Assembly (NCBI GenBank): GCA_902780135.1
Contig: CACZEK010000002.1
Location: 1 to 64,000 of the forward strand
Origin: an uncultured bacterium
Lineage (GTDB): Bacteria > Verrucomicrobiota > Lentisphaeria > Victivallales > UBA1829
Length of the DNA stretch: 64,000 bases
Direction: 5' to 3'
Shown: positions 24,001-32,790 of the stretch, in pieces
How positions within the stretch are numbered: position 1 is the stretch's first letter
Layout: each line of letters opens with the position of its first letter
Notes under the pieces: model-generated
Databases searched by the model: none
Told to the model about the DNA's origin: nothing
The model's input: only the letters and a program-made list of their open reading frames with translations
Translations under genes and position numbers: made by a program

Positions 24001-24915
24001 TCAGAACGTGAGCGAGTTCAGGTAGCGGCAGGCGGCGAGTGCCGCCGTGGCTCCGTCGCCGACGGCGGTCGCGACCTGGCGGACGCCCTTGGTTCGGCAG
24101 TCGCCCGCGACGAATACGCCGGGCGTCTTCGTGAGGCAGGCTTCGTCCGACGCGATGAAGCCGTTCGTGTCGAGGTCGCAGACGTCCTGGAACGGCTTGT
24201 TGTCGGGCATCTGTCCGATGGCGACGAACACGCCGTCGAGCGTGAGTTCGGATTCCGTGTCCTCGGCGGTGTTTTTGATCTTAATCCCGGTCAGTTCGGG
24301 TTCGCCGAGGAGTTCGGTCACGACGCAGTTGCAGAGGATCTTCACGTTCGGGCGCGAACGCAGGATCGCGGCGAGGCTCGCCTCGCCCGTGAGCTTGGGG
24401 AGGTTCTGCACGATCGTGACGGATTTCGACGTCTCGGAGAGCAGCACGGCGTCCTGGAGCGCGGTGTTGCCGCCGCCGATGACCGCGATGTCCCTGTCCT
24501 TGTAGAAATCGCCGTCGCAGAGCGCGCAGTAGGAGATGCCGTGCCCGACGAGTTCGTCCTCGCGCGGGAGTCCGAGCGGCCTGTGGCGGGACCCGGCGGC
24601 GACGATGACGGACTTGCAGAGGTACTGCGTCCGGGGGGTGATCACGGATTTGATCTTGCCGTTGTCGTGGATCTCCGTGACCTCGTCCAGCTCGATCTCC
24701 GCACCGTGGTGGATCGCCTGGTCGACGAGCTTCTCGCCGATCTCGCCGCCGGACAGCGCGAGGTAGCCGGGGAAGTTTTCGACCTTGGGCGAATAGACGA
24801 TCTGGCCGCCGAAGGATTCGCGTTCCAGGATCAGGACCGAACGGCCCGCGCGCCGCGCATAGACGGCGGCGGTGAGTCCGGCGGGCCCGGCTCCGACGAT
24901 GAGGATGTCGATCAT
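24001..24915 (-). CDS. trxB: Thioredoxin reductase
   Basis: 304-residue FAD/NADPH disulfide reductase. The FAD site GAGPAGLTAAVYARRAG is at the N-terminus, the redox-active SYCALCDGD lies in the middle, the NADPH site is IGGGNTALQ, and the FAD-binding GVFVAGDCRTKGVRQV is near the end. The enzyme reduces thioredoxin-like proteins. The gene starts 21 bp after nrdD, whose C-terminal redoxin domain is a plausible direct substrate, so it may supply electrons to the class III ribonucleotide reductase. It is the last gene before the operon terminator. Confidence 0.95.
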   Translation of the reverse strand: MIDILIVGAGPAGLTAAVYARRAGRSVLILERESFGGQIVYSPKVENFPGYLALSGGEIGEKLVDQAIHHGAEIELDEVTEIHDNGKIKSVITPRTQYLCKSVIVAAGSRHRPLGLPREDELVGHGISYCALCDGDFYKDRDIAVIGGGNTALQDAVLLSETSKSVTIVQNLPKLTGEASLAAILRSRPNVKILCNCVVTELLGEPELTGIKIKNTAEDTESELTLDGVFVAIGQMPDNKPFQDVCDLDTNGFIASDEACLTKTPGVFVAGDCRTKGVRQVATAVGDGATAALAACRYLNSLTF

Positions 24916-24936
24916 ACCGGAAACCGCTCCTTTCCG

Positions 24937-27348
24937 TCAGACTGCCACGGCGGCGGATTCTTCGATGAAGCGGCGGATGTTGGAGACGTTTTCGAACTTC
25001 TCCATCTTGCCGCCGCGGATCACGACGAGCGTGGGTGCCTGGCGGATGCCGTAGAGGTCGGCGGCGGCGATGTCCTCGTTGGCGAGGATCACGTCGTAGC
25101 GGACGCCCGCCTGGTCGAGGAAGCGTTTCGCCATCTTGCAGTTCGGGCAGGTGCTGGTGGCGAAGAGGATCACGCGGTCGGCGGTCCCTGCGGCGGCGGG
25201 CGCGGGCTTTTCGACGGGGTGCTCGGTGGATTCATGGGCGGGGGCGTCGTGGTGGACGGGCTTGTGGCTCATGGATTTGCCGATGTCGTAGGTCTTGCGG
25301 TCCTTGTACTCCTGCGACTTGCCGTCGTTCCAGTTCTGGACGGGGCGGTAGTAGCCGGTGATGCGGCTGTAGACCTCGGTCTTCTCGCCGCACTTGGCGC
25401 AGGTCGACTTTTCGCCGGCGATGTAGCCGTGGTTCTTGCAGACGGAGTAGGTCGGGGAGAGGGTGTAGTACGGGAGACGGTAGTTCTCGGCGATCTTGCG
25501 GACGAGCGTGGCCGCGCTCTTCCAGTCCGGGAGCTTCTCGCCGAGGAAGGCGTGGAAGACGGTGCCGGAGGTGTAGAGCGTCTGGAGGCGGTCCTGGATG
25601 TCGAGCGCGGAGAAGATGTCGTCCGTGTATCCGACGGGCAGGTGGGAGCTGTTCGTGTAGTACGGCGCGTCGTCGTCGCCCTTGGAGGCGGTGATGATCT
25701 CGGGGAAGCGCTTGCGGTCGTGCTTGGCGAGGCGGTACGCGGTGGATTCGGCGGGCGTGGCTTCGAGGTTGTACAGGTCGCCGTACTTCTCCTGGTAGTC
25801 GGAGAGGCGTTCGCGCATGTGGTTGAGGACGTTCGCGGTGAAATCCTGCGCGACGGGGTCGGTGAGGTCGCGGCGGATCCACTTCGCGTTGAGGCACGCC
25901 TCGTTCATGCCGACGAGGCCGATGGTGGAGAAGTGGTTGTCGAACTTGCCGAGGTAGCGCTTCGTGTACGGATAGAGGCCTTCGTCGAGGAGGCGCGTGA
26001 TGACCTCGCGCTTGATCTTCAGCGAACGCGCCGCGATGTCCATCATGTGGTCGAGGCGCTTGTAGAAGTCCTCCTCGTCCGTGGCGAGGTAGGCGATGCG
26101 CGGCATGTTGATGGTCACGACGCCGATGCTGCCGGTGCTTTCGCCGCTGCCGAAGAAGCCGCCGGATTTCTTGCGGAGCTCGCGGAGGTCGAGGCGGAGG
26201 CGGCAGCACATGCTTCGGATGTCGCTCGGCTCCATGTCGCTGTTCACGTAGTTGGAGAAATACGGCGTGCCGTACTTGGAGGTCATTTCGAAGAGGAGGC
26301 GGTTGTTCTCGGTCTCGCTCCAGTCGAAGTCGCGCGTGATGGAGTAGGTCGGGATCGGGTACTGGAATCCGCGTCCGTTGGCGTCGCCCTCGATCATGGT
26401 CTCGATGAACGCCTTGTTGATGAGGTCCATCTCCGCCTTGCAGTCCTTGTACTTGAACGGCATTTCCTTGCCGCCGACGATCGCGGGCAGCTCGGCGAGG
26501 TCGTTCGGCACGGTCCAGTCGAGCGTGATGTTGGAGAAGGGCGCCTGCGTACCCCAGCGGGACGGGGTGTTCACGCCGAAGATGAAGGACTCGATGCACT
26601 TCTTGACCGCGTTGTAGTCGAGGTTGTCCGCCTTCACGAACGGCGCGAGGTAGGTGTCGAAGGAGGAGAACGCCTGCGCGCCCGCCCATTCGTTCTGCAT
26701 GATGCCGAGGAAGTTCACCATCTGGTTGCAGAGGGTGGCGAGGTGGGACGCCGGGGCGCTGGTGATCTTGCCGGGGACGCCGCCGAGGCCTTCCTGGATG
26801 AGCTGCTTGAGGGACCATCCGGCGCAGTAGCCGGTGAGCATGGATAGGTCGTGCAGGTGGAGGTCGGCGTTGCGGTGGGCGTTCGCGATCTCGTCGTCGT
26901 AGATCTCGGAGAGCCAGTAGTTGGCGGTGAGGGCGCCGGAGTTGGAGAGGATGAGTCCGCCGACGGAGTAGGTGACGGTGGAGTTTTCCTTCACGCGCCA
27001 GTCGTTGATCTTCAGGTAGTCGTCGATGGTGGTCTTGAAGTCGATGATCGTGTTGGCGGTGTTGCGGAGTTTTTCGCGCTGGCGGCGGTAGAGGATGTAG
27101 GCTTTCGCGACGTCCGCGTAGCCCGCCTGCACGAGCACGGATTCCACGCTGTCCTGGATGTCCTCAACGGCGATCAGGCCCTCCTTGATCTTCGGCTCGA
27201 ATTCGGCGGTGACCTTCAGCGCGAGGAAGTCGATGATCGACGGGTGGTAGTTTTTCTCCTGCGCCTCGAAAGCCATCTTGATCGCGTTCGAGATCTTCGT
27301 GATGTCGAAGTCGATGACTTTGCCGTTGCGTTTCTGGACTTGGTACAT
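24937..27348 (-). CDS. nrdD: Anaerobic ribonucleoside-triphosphate reductase with C-terminal redoxin domain
   Basis: 803-residue class III ribonucleotide reductase. An N-terminal ATP-cone (residues about 3-95, starting YQVQKRNGKVIDFDITKI) is followed by the ten-stranded barrel with a Cys in LTGYCAGWSLKQLI. The C-terminal zinc site consists of the Cys pair around KNHGYIAGEKS and CAKCG, and the glycyl-radical loop is SRITGYYRPVQNW. A Pro/Ala/His-rich linker (about 690-715) then joins a glutaredoxin/thioredoxin-like domain with CPNCK and QAPTLVV. Most homologues end at the radical loop, so the added redoxin is unusual and suggests a redoxin-dependent rather than formate-dependent enzyme. The ATG at 27348 follows AGGAG. 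NrdG is encoded directly upstream. Confidence 0.92.
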   Translation of the reverse strand: MYQVQKRNGKVIDFDITKISNAIKMAFEAQEKNYHPSIIDFLALKVTAEFEPKIKEGLIAVEDIQDSVESVLVQAGYADVAKAYILYRRQREKLRNTANTIIDFKTTIDDYLKINDWRVKENSTVTYSVGGLILSNSGALTANYWLSEIYDDEIANAHRNADLHLHDLSMLTGYCAGWSLKQLIQEGLGGVPGKITSAPASHLATLCNQMVNFLGIMQNEWAGAQAFSSFDTYLAPFVKADNLDYNAVKKCIESFIFGVNTPSRWGTQAPFSNITLDWTVPNDLAELPAIVGGKEMPFKYKDCKAEMDLINKAFIETMIEGDANGRGFQYPIPTYSITRDFDWSETENNRLLFEMTSKYGTPYFSNYVNSDMEPSDIRSMCCRLRLDLRELRKKSGGFFGSGESTGSIGVVTINMPRIAYLATDEEDFYKRLDHMMDIAARSLKIKREVITRLLDEGLYPYTKRYLGKFDNHFSTIGLVGMNEACLNAKWIRRDLTDPVAQDFTANVLNHMRERLSDYQEKYGDLYNLEATPAESTAYRLAKHDRKRFPEIITASKGDDDAPYYTNSSHLPVGYTDDIFSALDIQDRLQTLYTSGTVFHAFLGEKLPDWKSAATLVRKIAENYRLPYYTLSPTYSVCKNHGYIAGEKSTCAKCGEKTEVYSRITGYYRPVQNWNDGKSQEYKDRKTYDIGKSMSHKPVHHDAPAHESTEHPVEKPAPAAAGTADRVILFATSTCPNCKMAKRFLDQAGVRYDVILANEDIAAADLYGIRQAPTLVVIRGGKMEKFENVSNIRRFIEESAAVAV

Positions 27349-27394
27349 GATTCTTGCTGCTCCTGATTTGAAGATGTTATAATTGAAAAAATGG

Positions 27395-28120
27395 TTAGGA
27401 ATCCGTTTCGTTCGTGTCGACGCCGCGCAGCTGCGCGTTCGGGATGAACTCCCGGACGGCTTCCAGCGCGCGCGCCATCTCGTCGTCCGGCATCGCGCTC
27501 AGCCCCGCGCCGAGCAGATCGCCGGAGTCCTTGAATTTCTGAAGGAAGTAATGTTCGATCCCCGCGTGCTCGCGGGCGAGCTCCGCCAGGCCGTCGACCG
27601 TGTGGAACTGGCGGACGACCGTCGTGCGGAGTTCGTAGTAGTCCAGCGGGGCGGTTTTGAGGTATGCCGCGCTCTCCGCGACGCGTTCCGCCATGCCGGA
27701 CACTCCGGTCGTCTCGTCGTACTTCGCGTACGTGTTCTTGATGTCCATCGCCACGGCGTCCACGAGGCGGCGTTCCACGAGGTCCTGAAGACGCTCAGGG
27801 AACGACCCGTTCGTGTCGAGCTTGACGAGCAGACGGTACGAACGCAGCAGCTCCAGCAGTTCGGCGAGGTCGGGCCGCATCACGGGTTCGCCGCCCGTGA
27901 TGCACGCGCCGTCCAGGATCTTCCCCCGTTTGGACAGGAAGTCCTTCAGCTCGCCGAGCGAGATCATCGCGGAATCCTCCTGCGGGACCACCACGAGCGA
28001 GGCGTTGTGGCAGAACGGGCAGCGGAAATTGCATCCGTGCAGGAAAATGGTGCAGGCGACCTTGCCGGGGTAGTCCAGCAAAGTGAGCTTCTGCAGTCCA
28101 AAGCGTGAGTCGGCGTTCAT
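27395..28120 (-). CDS. nrdG: Anaerobic ribonucleotide reductase activating protein
   Basis: 241-residue radical-SAM enzyme that makes the glycyl radical on NrdD. The 4Fe-4S motif is CNFRCPFCHN near residues 27-36, followed by ITGGEPVMRPDL (SAM site). It reads TIFLHG just before the cluster, as in NrdG of the anaerobic RNR family. The ATG at 28120 is used because homology begins soon after; a GTG at 28165 lies inside the NrdR box and is unlikely. It is the first gene of the operon, 46 bp before nrdD, with a promoter and two NrdR boxes upstream. Confidence 0.92.
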   Translation of the reverse strand: MNADSRFGLQKLTLLDYPGKVACTIFLHGCNFRCPFCHNASLVVVPQEDSAMISLGELKDFLSKRGKILDGACITGGEPVMRPDLAELLELLRSYRLLVKLDTNGSFPERLQDLVERRLVDAVAMDIKNTYAKYDETTGVSGMAERVAESAAYLKTAPLDYYELRTTVVRQFHTVDGLAELAREHAGIEHYFLQKFKDSGDLLGAGLSAMPDDEMARALEAVREFIPNAQLRGVDTNETDS

Positions 28121-28160
28121 TTGAGCGGGGATTGTTGAATGGTGGTGATAGACGGTGCGG

Positions 28161-28178
28161 ACCACAACATCTTGTGGT
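28161..28178. promoter_or_regulatory. NrdR box 1
   Basis: Palindrome ACCACAA-CATC-TTGTGGT. The CACAA-N4-TTGTG core is the NrdR-box form. It lies just downstream of the -10 element of the nrdG promoter. Confidence 0.8.
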
Positions 28179-28188
28179 GTTCCGGTAT

Positions 28189-28216
28189 AATATAATCAAT
28201 CCCTTGATAAATGCAA
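28189..28216 (-). promoter_or_regulatory. Promoter of nrdG-nrdD-trxB
   Basis: On the minus strand TTGCAT and TATATT are 16 bp apart. The second NrdR box fills the spacer. Confidence 0.65.
28195..28208. promoter_or_regulatory. NrdR box 2 (degenerate)
   Basis: Palindrome ATCAA-TCCC-TTGAT, sharing the CAA-N4-TTG core of box 1. Its centre is 32 bp from that of box 1, about three helical turns, the arrangement known for NrdR targets. Confidence 0.65.
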
Positions 28217-28406
28217 TGGCGAAAAAGATTTTTTTAACGATTTTTTTTGCGATTTTTCCAGTGTGCCAAAATGACACGTCCCGCCGGAAGGTGTTTTTGT
28301 TCGGAACGCGCTGATAATCAGGATGATGAATGATGTTTTAGTTTCGAAGGCGTTTTTCCGGAAAAAAGAGAAAACAGGGGCTTGAAAAATCGGAAGATGC
28401 CGTTTG

Positions 28407-29633
28407 TCAGCCTTCGGACCCGCCGCGGGCGTGGATTTCCGTGCGGCGGGGCAGGTATCCGAACTTGTAGTACAGGAGGCAGCCGAGCATGAGCGCGGGG
28501 AAGAACGCCGCCGCGAGGAGCCCGGCCTTGAGGTCGTCGCCGAAGACGGACGCGATCTTCGCGACGTACACGGGGCCGAGCCCGCAGCCGAAGTCGCCGG
28601 GCAGGGCGAGCAGCGCGAACATGGCGGTGCCGCCGAGCGGGATGGCGAGGGAGGCTGTGCTGAAGACGCCCGCCCAGAGGATGCCCGCCGCCCAGCCGCA
28701 GAGGGCGCATCCGGCGAGCGCGAGGGGCGGCCACGGGGCGAACACGGCGGTGAGGTAGGCGGCGATGCTGAGCGCGCAGCTCGCGATGAGGCAGTTGAGG
28801 AGGTCGAGGCGCGTGCTGAACGCGGCATAGAGCGTGCGGGAAAGCCCCATGAGGAGCGCGAAGAGGCACGGGCCCGCCAGGTCGCCGATCCATTTCTCCA
28901 CGCCGAGGGCGGATTCCGCGAACGACGATGCCCACTGGTTCATGCAGTGTTCGGACGCGCCCGCGCAGAGCATCATCACCGCCATGAGCCAGAAGACCGG
29001 GAGCCTGAAAAGACCGAGGATGCCGAGCCCGCGTTTTCCCTCGGCGATCAGGGGGCGCATCGGCACGAACATGAAGTAGATGCCGTCGAGGAACGGCACC
29101 GCCGCCCAGACGAGCGCGAGAATCCGCCAGTTGTCCAGCCCGAAGAGGCGGAAGAAGAGCGTGGATCCGAGCACGACCGCCATCTGCCCCCAGCAGTAGA
29201 ACGAATGCACGAGGCTCATGGCGGCGACCTTCCGTTCGAACGGGCACGCCTCGACGACCGGGCTGGTGACCGCCTCCACCACGCCGCCCCCGACCGCGTA
29301 CAGCGCGACCGCGCAGACCAGCCCGGCGAGGGGGCCCGGCATCACTTCCGGCAGCACGGTCATGAGCGCGAGCCCGGCGGCGGAGCAGAACTGCCCGATG
29401 ACGAGCGTGAGGCGGTAGGAGAGTTTGTCGGCGAGCTTGGCGCAGGCGAACGCCACGCACATCTGAAGCCAGAAATTGGCGACGAGCAGGAACGAGAGCT
29501 GGCTCAGCTCAAGTCCATAGGCGCGCCGGAACCACAGGAAGAGCAGCGGCGCGAAGTCGTTGACGATCGCCTGCGTGACGTAGCTGATGTTGCAGGCGTG
29601 GAGCGTGTGGACGTAGTTTTCGCGGAGGCTCAT
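28407..29633 (-). CDS. Major facilitator superfamily transporter
   Basis: 408-residue inner-membrane transporter with about 12 helices. The loop after helix 2 has CAKLADKLSYR, a form of the MFS A-motif. The first half ends near FVPMRPL and a long polar loop separates the halves. It is shaped like the sugar/FHS-type or nucleoside-type branches rather than drug exporters, but the substrate cannot be assigned. It has its own promoter (29709-29681), divergent from the GT9 gene. On the same strand nrdG follows after 286 bp with an independent promoter. Confidence 0.85.
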   Translation of the reverse strand: MSLRENYVHTLHACNISYVTQAIVNDFAPLLFLWFRRAYGLELSQLSFLLVANFWLQMCVAFACAKLADKLSYRLTLVIGQFCSAAGLALMTVLPEVMPGPLAGLVCAVALYAVGGGVVEAVTSPVVEACPFERKVAAMSLVHSFYCWGQMAVVLGSTLFFRLFGLDNWRILALVWAAVPFLDGIYFMFVPMRPLIAEGKRGLGILGLFRLPVFWLMAVMMLCAGASEHCMNQWASSFAESALGVEKWIGDLAGPCLFALLMGLSRTLYAAFSTRLDLLNCLIASCALSIAAYLTAVFAPWPPLALAGCALCGWAAGILWAGVFSTASLAIPLGGTAMFALLALPGDFGCGLGPVYVAKIASVFGDDLKAGLLAAAFFPALMLGCLLYYKFGYLPRRTEIHARGGSEG

Positions 29634-29680
29634 GTTTCTGATTTCGGTCGGGGGTCGGTTTGATGCGCGGTTTCACCAAT

Positions 29681-29709
29681 AAAATATCACTCTGCGCGCG
29701 CGATTTCAA
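29681..29709 (-). promoter_or_regulatory. Promoter of the MFS gene
   Basis: On the minus strand TTGAAA and TATTTT are 17 bp apart. Confidence 0.5.
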
Positions 29710-29729
29710 ACGCAAAAGAGGAATCCTGC

Positions 29730-29758
29730 TTGATTTTTGCGCGGATACGTGCGATATT
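29730..29758 (+). promoter_or_regulatory. Promoter of the GT9 gene
   Basis: TTGATT and GATATT are 17 bp apart. Because this promoter lies inside the open frame that begins at 29730, the protein start must be further downstream. Confidence 0.5.
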
Positions 29759-29816
29759 ATCAGGGTATTTCTGTTTCATTGAACGAATAACATTGATCCG
29801 GTTACATGGTCGCATC

Positions 29817-30935
29817 GTGAAATCAGCGCTCAAAGCAATCATCAAAGCGGGAATGTACGGCTCCTTCAGGACGCTTGCCCTGTTCAACAGGAAGGAACGG
29901 CCGCGGAATCCGCAAAGGATCCTGCTTGTCGCGGGCGGGTACCTCGGGGACACGTTCTGGGCGCTGCAGACGGTCCCGCCGCTGAAAACGGCGTACCCCG
30001 GAGCGGAAATCCATGTCGCCGGGCGCGCGTTCATCCGCGTCCTGGCAAACGGCGTTGTCCCCGACGAACATATCCACGAGGCCGCGGTCGTCAGCGACCG
30101 GACGCGCGAATCCGGCGGTTTCGGCAAACTGAAACGCGATGCGCTGCGTTTGCGGGAGGCTGTCCGCCCGGACCTGACCGTCGACCTGATGTGCAACCGG
30201 TATTCCGCGTGGTTCTGCCGTCATCTGGGCTCGTATGCCGTCGGGATGGACATCGCGGAAGAGGCGTCGCCGCTGTACTCGTTCTGTGCGAAGCGGAGCT
30301 TGATCCCGTCCGTTCACCTGGCGTTCCGCCCGCGCTCCATCGTGAGGCAGTTCCTCGGGCAGCCCGATTCGCCGGACATCGAGCTTGCGCCGCCCGTCCC
30401 CGAAAAGACAAAAGCGGAGATCTTCGCCGAATGGAACTTGAATCCGTCGGACAGGATCGTCATGCTGATCCCCGGAGCAGGCTGGGCGGCGAAACGCTGG
30501 CCCCCGGAGAATTTCCGTCTGCTCGCGCGGCGTCTTGCGGAACAGGGATTTCGGACCGTCGTTTCCGGCGCGCCGGACGAAGCGGAGCTGTGCTCGAAGG
30601 TCGCGGACGGGATTCCTGGAGCGATCATCCTTTGCGGAGACCTCTCCGACACGGTTTCCCTCCTGCCGCATTGCCGCGCCGTCGCCGGGAACGATTCCGG
30701 GGTGGCGCATCTGGCGGCCGCCTTCGGCGTGAGGACCGTGACGATGTTCTGCCAGACGAATCCCGCGTTCTGCGGGCCGCTCGGGAAACAGAGCATGGCC
30801 CTGAGGTCCGATTGCCCGCATGCGCCGAAGGAGAACGAGCATTTCTGCTGCGGGCATCCCCGTCTGGCATGCGACATGCCGGAACGGATGAACTGTCCCG
30901 TGGAGCGGGTGCTGGAAGCGGTCTGCCGGCCGTGA
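29817..30935 (+). CDS. Glycosyltransferase family 9 (heptosyltransferase-like)
   Basis: 372-residue GT9 enzyme, the family of ADP-heptose:LPS heptosyltransferases, with two Rossmann-like domains. Features are QRILLVAGGYLGDTFWALQ at the N-terminal domain start, LIPGAGWAAKRWPPENF at the domain junction and the C-terminal donor-site GNDSGVAHLAAAFG. The last 40 residues hold an unusual Cys/His cluster (CPHAPKENEHFCCGHPR), which may bind metal. The start is uncertain: GTG at 29817 is used because a promoter occupies 29730-29758, and an ATG at 29853 is possible. It probably adds heptose or another sugar to LPS core. The operon on the opposite strand ends 25 bp away. Confidence 0.85.
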   Translation: MKSALKAIIKAGMYGSFRTLALFNRKERPRNPQRILLVAGGYLGDTFWALQTVPPLKTAYPGAEIHVAGRAFIRVLANGVVPDEHIHEAAVVSDRTRESGGFGKLKRDALRLREAVRPDLTVDLMCNRYSAWFCRHLGSYAVGMDIAEEASPLYSFCAKRSLIPSVHLAFRPRSIVRQFLGQPDSPDIELAPPVPEKTKAEIFAEWNLNPSDRIVMLIPGAGWAAKRWPPENFRLLARRLAEQGFRTVVSGAPDEAELCSKVADGIPGAIILCGDLSDTVSLLPHCRAVAGNDSGVAHLAAAFGVRTVTMFCQTNPAFCGPLGKQSMALRSDCPHAPKENEHFCCGHPRLACDMPERMNCPVERVLEAVCRP

Positions 30936-30960
30936 GCGGCGGTGCGAAACGTCTTTGCCG

Positions 30961-31572
30961 TCAGTTTGGCAGAAGACTTCCGATCCGCCGGAAATAATCG
31001 GCTCCGGGCGGGACCGTGAAAGCCTCGTCGCCTTCCTTTGCGCGTTCCAGCAGGAAGACCGCGGCGAATTCCATCGGTTCGAGGCCGAGCAGGCGCATCG
31101 CGCGGTCGGCGAACGCGGAACGTTCCTCCGTCAGGATCGCGAGCGCATGATCCGCGTCTCCCGCGGACAGGACCGCGTCGGCGAGCGACAGGACGCGTTC
31201 CGGGAGGCGGTCGAATCCCGCCAGCGAGAAGACGGGGACCTTCATGCCGAAGCGGATGGCGGCGGCTCCGGGGACGGCGTTGTGGACGGAGCACGAAAAC
31301 GACACGGGGCCGATCTGGTCCTCGGGAAAGTCGATCAGGTCGTTCTGGAGCGCCGTGATGCGGCTCTGCACGCCGAGCATGCTGCCGAAGAGGAGCGGGG
31401 CGTCGTCCGGGCGTCCTTCGAGGCGGTCGAGCGCGGAGAGGACCGCCGCCGTCATGCGGTCGGACCGCCGTCCGAGCCCGAGGCGGGCGCGTTCTTCGCG
31501 GAGGAATCCGTCGTCCCAGCGCAGGTCGGCGCCGGGGGCGGTGAACGAGGATGCGAGCAGGTGAAGCGCCAT
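30961..31572 (-). CDS. Half-size beta-ketoacyl-synthase-like protein (chain-length-factor type) A
   Basis: 203-residue protein resembling only the N-terminal half of a ketoacyl synthase, the form seen in the ApeC-type chain-length-factor partner of aryl polyene loci. The SFSCSVHNAVPGAAAIRFGM stretch is in the nucleophile-elbow region. The following Asp/Ala-rich helices and EFAAVFLLERA complete the fold. It should not catalyse condensation alone and would pair with a full KS to set chain length. It is the last gene of the 15-gene operon and begins 3 bp after the KS gene upstream, supporting a KS/CLF pair. No terminator is obvious before the convergent GT9 gene. Confidence 0.7.
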   Translation of the reverse strand: MALHLLASSFTAPGADLRWDDGFLREERARLGLGRRSDRMTAAVLSALDRLEGRPDDAPLLFGSMLGVQSRITALQNDLIDFPEDQIGPVSFSCSVHNAVPGAAAIRFGMKVPVFSLAGFDRLPERVLSLADAVLSAGDADHALAILTEERSAFADRAMRLLGLEPMEFAAVFLLERAKEGDEAFTVPPGADYFRRIGSLLPN

Positions 31573-31575
31573 GGT

Positions 31576-32790
31576 TCAGCCCGGCCTTTCCGCGACGAGG
31601 ACGGCGTCCGTGCCGCCGAACGCCAGCGAACTTGAGGCGGCGAAGCGCGTCCCGGCGGGGAGCGTCAGCGGCGAGGTCAGCGGCGCGCATGGAAGCGCGG
31701 GATCGGGCGTTTTGCAGCCGGGACTTGCCGGGACGAAGCCGTCGCGCAGCATGAGCATGGTGAAGATGAATTCGAGCGTGCCGGCGGCCCCGAGCGTGTG
31801 CCCGGTGAGGCGTTTCGTGGAGAGGAAGGGCGGCGGCGCGCCGAGCCCGGCTTCCTCCGCCAGTCCGGCGAACGCCGCGGCCTCGCATCGGTCGTTCAGG
31901 ACGGTCCCCGTGCCGTGCGCGTTGACGAACGCGATGTCGTTGAACGCGAGCCCGGCGCGCGCCAGGGCGTCGCGGAAGGCGCGCTTCATGCCGCCGCCTG
32001 TAGCGTCCGGCGCCGTGATGTGCGAGGCGTCGCAGCTCATGCCGAATCCTCGCAGGGCGAACTCCGGTTTCATGCCGCGTTTCCGGGCGCAGTCCGGCGT
32101 TTCCAGGATCACGACGCCCGCCCCTTCGCCGAGGTTCAGCCCGGCGCGCGCGGAGTCGAACGGCCTGCACGGGAAGGGCGAGGTCACGCCGAGCACGTGG
32201 AACCCGGCGGCCGGGGTGCGGTGAAGCTCGTCCGCGCCGACCGCGATCATGCGTTCGCACTGCCCGGAGAGGAGACAGAGTGCGGCGATGGAAAGCGCGT
32301 CCGCGCCGGAGGAACACGCGTTCGAGACGGTATGGAGCGGTCCTCTTAAATCGTATTCGCGGGCGACCGCCTCAGCCGGATTGGAGTTCAGGAAACGTTC
32401 CACGGGGGCGTTTTCGTCCGTGCCGGGATCCTCCCGCAGACGTGCGTAGTAGGACGTGTCCGTGAACTGGTGCGCGATGGTCGTGCCGACCGCGCATCCG
32501 GTCGCGGAACCGCGGAGCATGTCCGGCGTCAGCCCGGCGGCGTCCAGCGCCTGCGCCACGAGCGCGCGCACCATGGCGAGCGTGCGCGGTTCGTCCGGCG
32601 CATTTTGGAAGGAATCGAGGTAAAACACCGGGTCCGGGATTGCGGAGTCGATCACGTCGCAGGCGGGACGGGGCGTTTCGGGCGGGCGTTCGCCGCGGAA
32701 GAGCGCCAGCGCGGCGGCGTCGGTCGCCCCGGCGCAGGAGAGATGGGCGAACCCGGTCACGACGGGATCGAACGGCATTCGACGGATCAT
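31576..32790 (-). CDS. Beta-ketoacyl-ACP synthase (KS 3)
   Basis: 404-residue thiolase-fold condensing enzyme. The Cys nucleophile is in VSNACSSGADAL near residue 164, the first His in VNAHGTGTVLND, and the second His in TKRLTGHTLGAAG. All three catalytic residues are present, so it is a functional KS. It has the FabF/ApeO style with a shortened N-terminus. The ATG at 32790 overlaps the acyltransferase stop by 4 bp. The next gene downstream is a half-size KS-like partner. It likely extends a polyene chain on ACP in the cytoplasm. Confidence 0.88.
   Translation of the reverse strand: MIRRMPFDPVVTGFAHLSCAGATDAAALALFRGERPPETPRPACDVIDSAIPDPVFYLDSFQNAPDEPRTLAMVRALVAQALDAAGLTPDMLRGSATGCAVGTTIAHQFTDTSYYARLREDPGTDENAPVERFLNSNPAEAVAREYDLRGPLHTVSNACSSGADALSIAALCLLSGQCERMIAVGADELHRTPAAGFHVLGVTSPFPCRPFDSARAGLNLGEGAGVVILETPDCARKRGMKPEFALRGFGMSCDASHITAPDATGGGMKRAFRDALARAGLAFNDIAFVNAHGTGTVLNDRCEAAAFAGLAEEAGLGAPPPFLSTKRLTGHTLGAAGTLEFIFTMLMLRDGFVPASPGCKTPDPALPCAPLTSPLTLPAGTRFAASSSLAFGGTDAVLVAERPG

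Noticed and set aside
24541..26847. A plus-strand open frame of about 770 codons opposite nrdD
   Set aside because: Val/Gly/Asp/Glu-rich shadow of trxB and nrdD.
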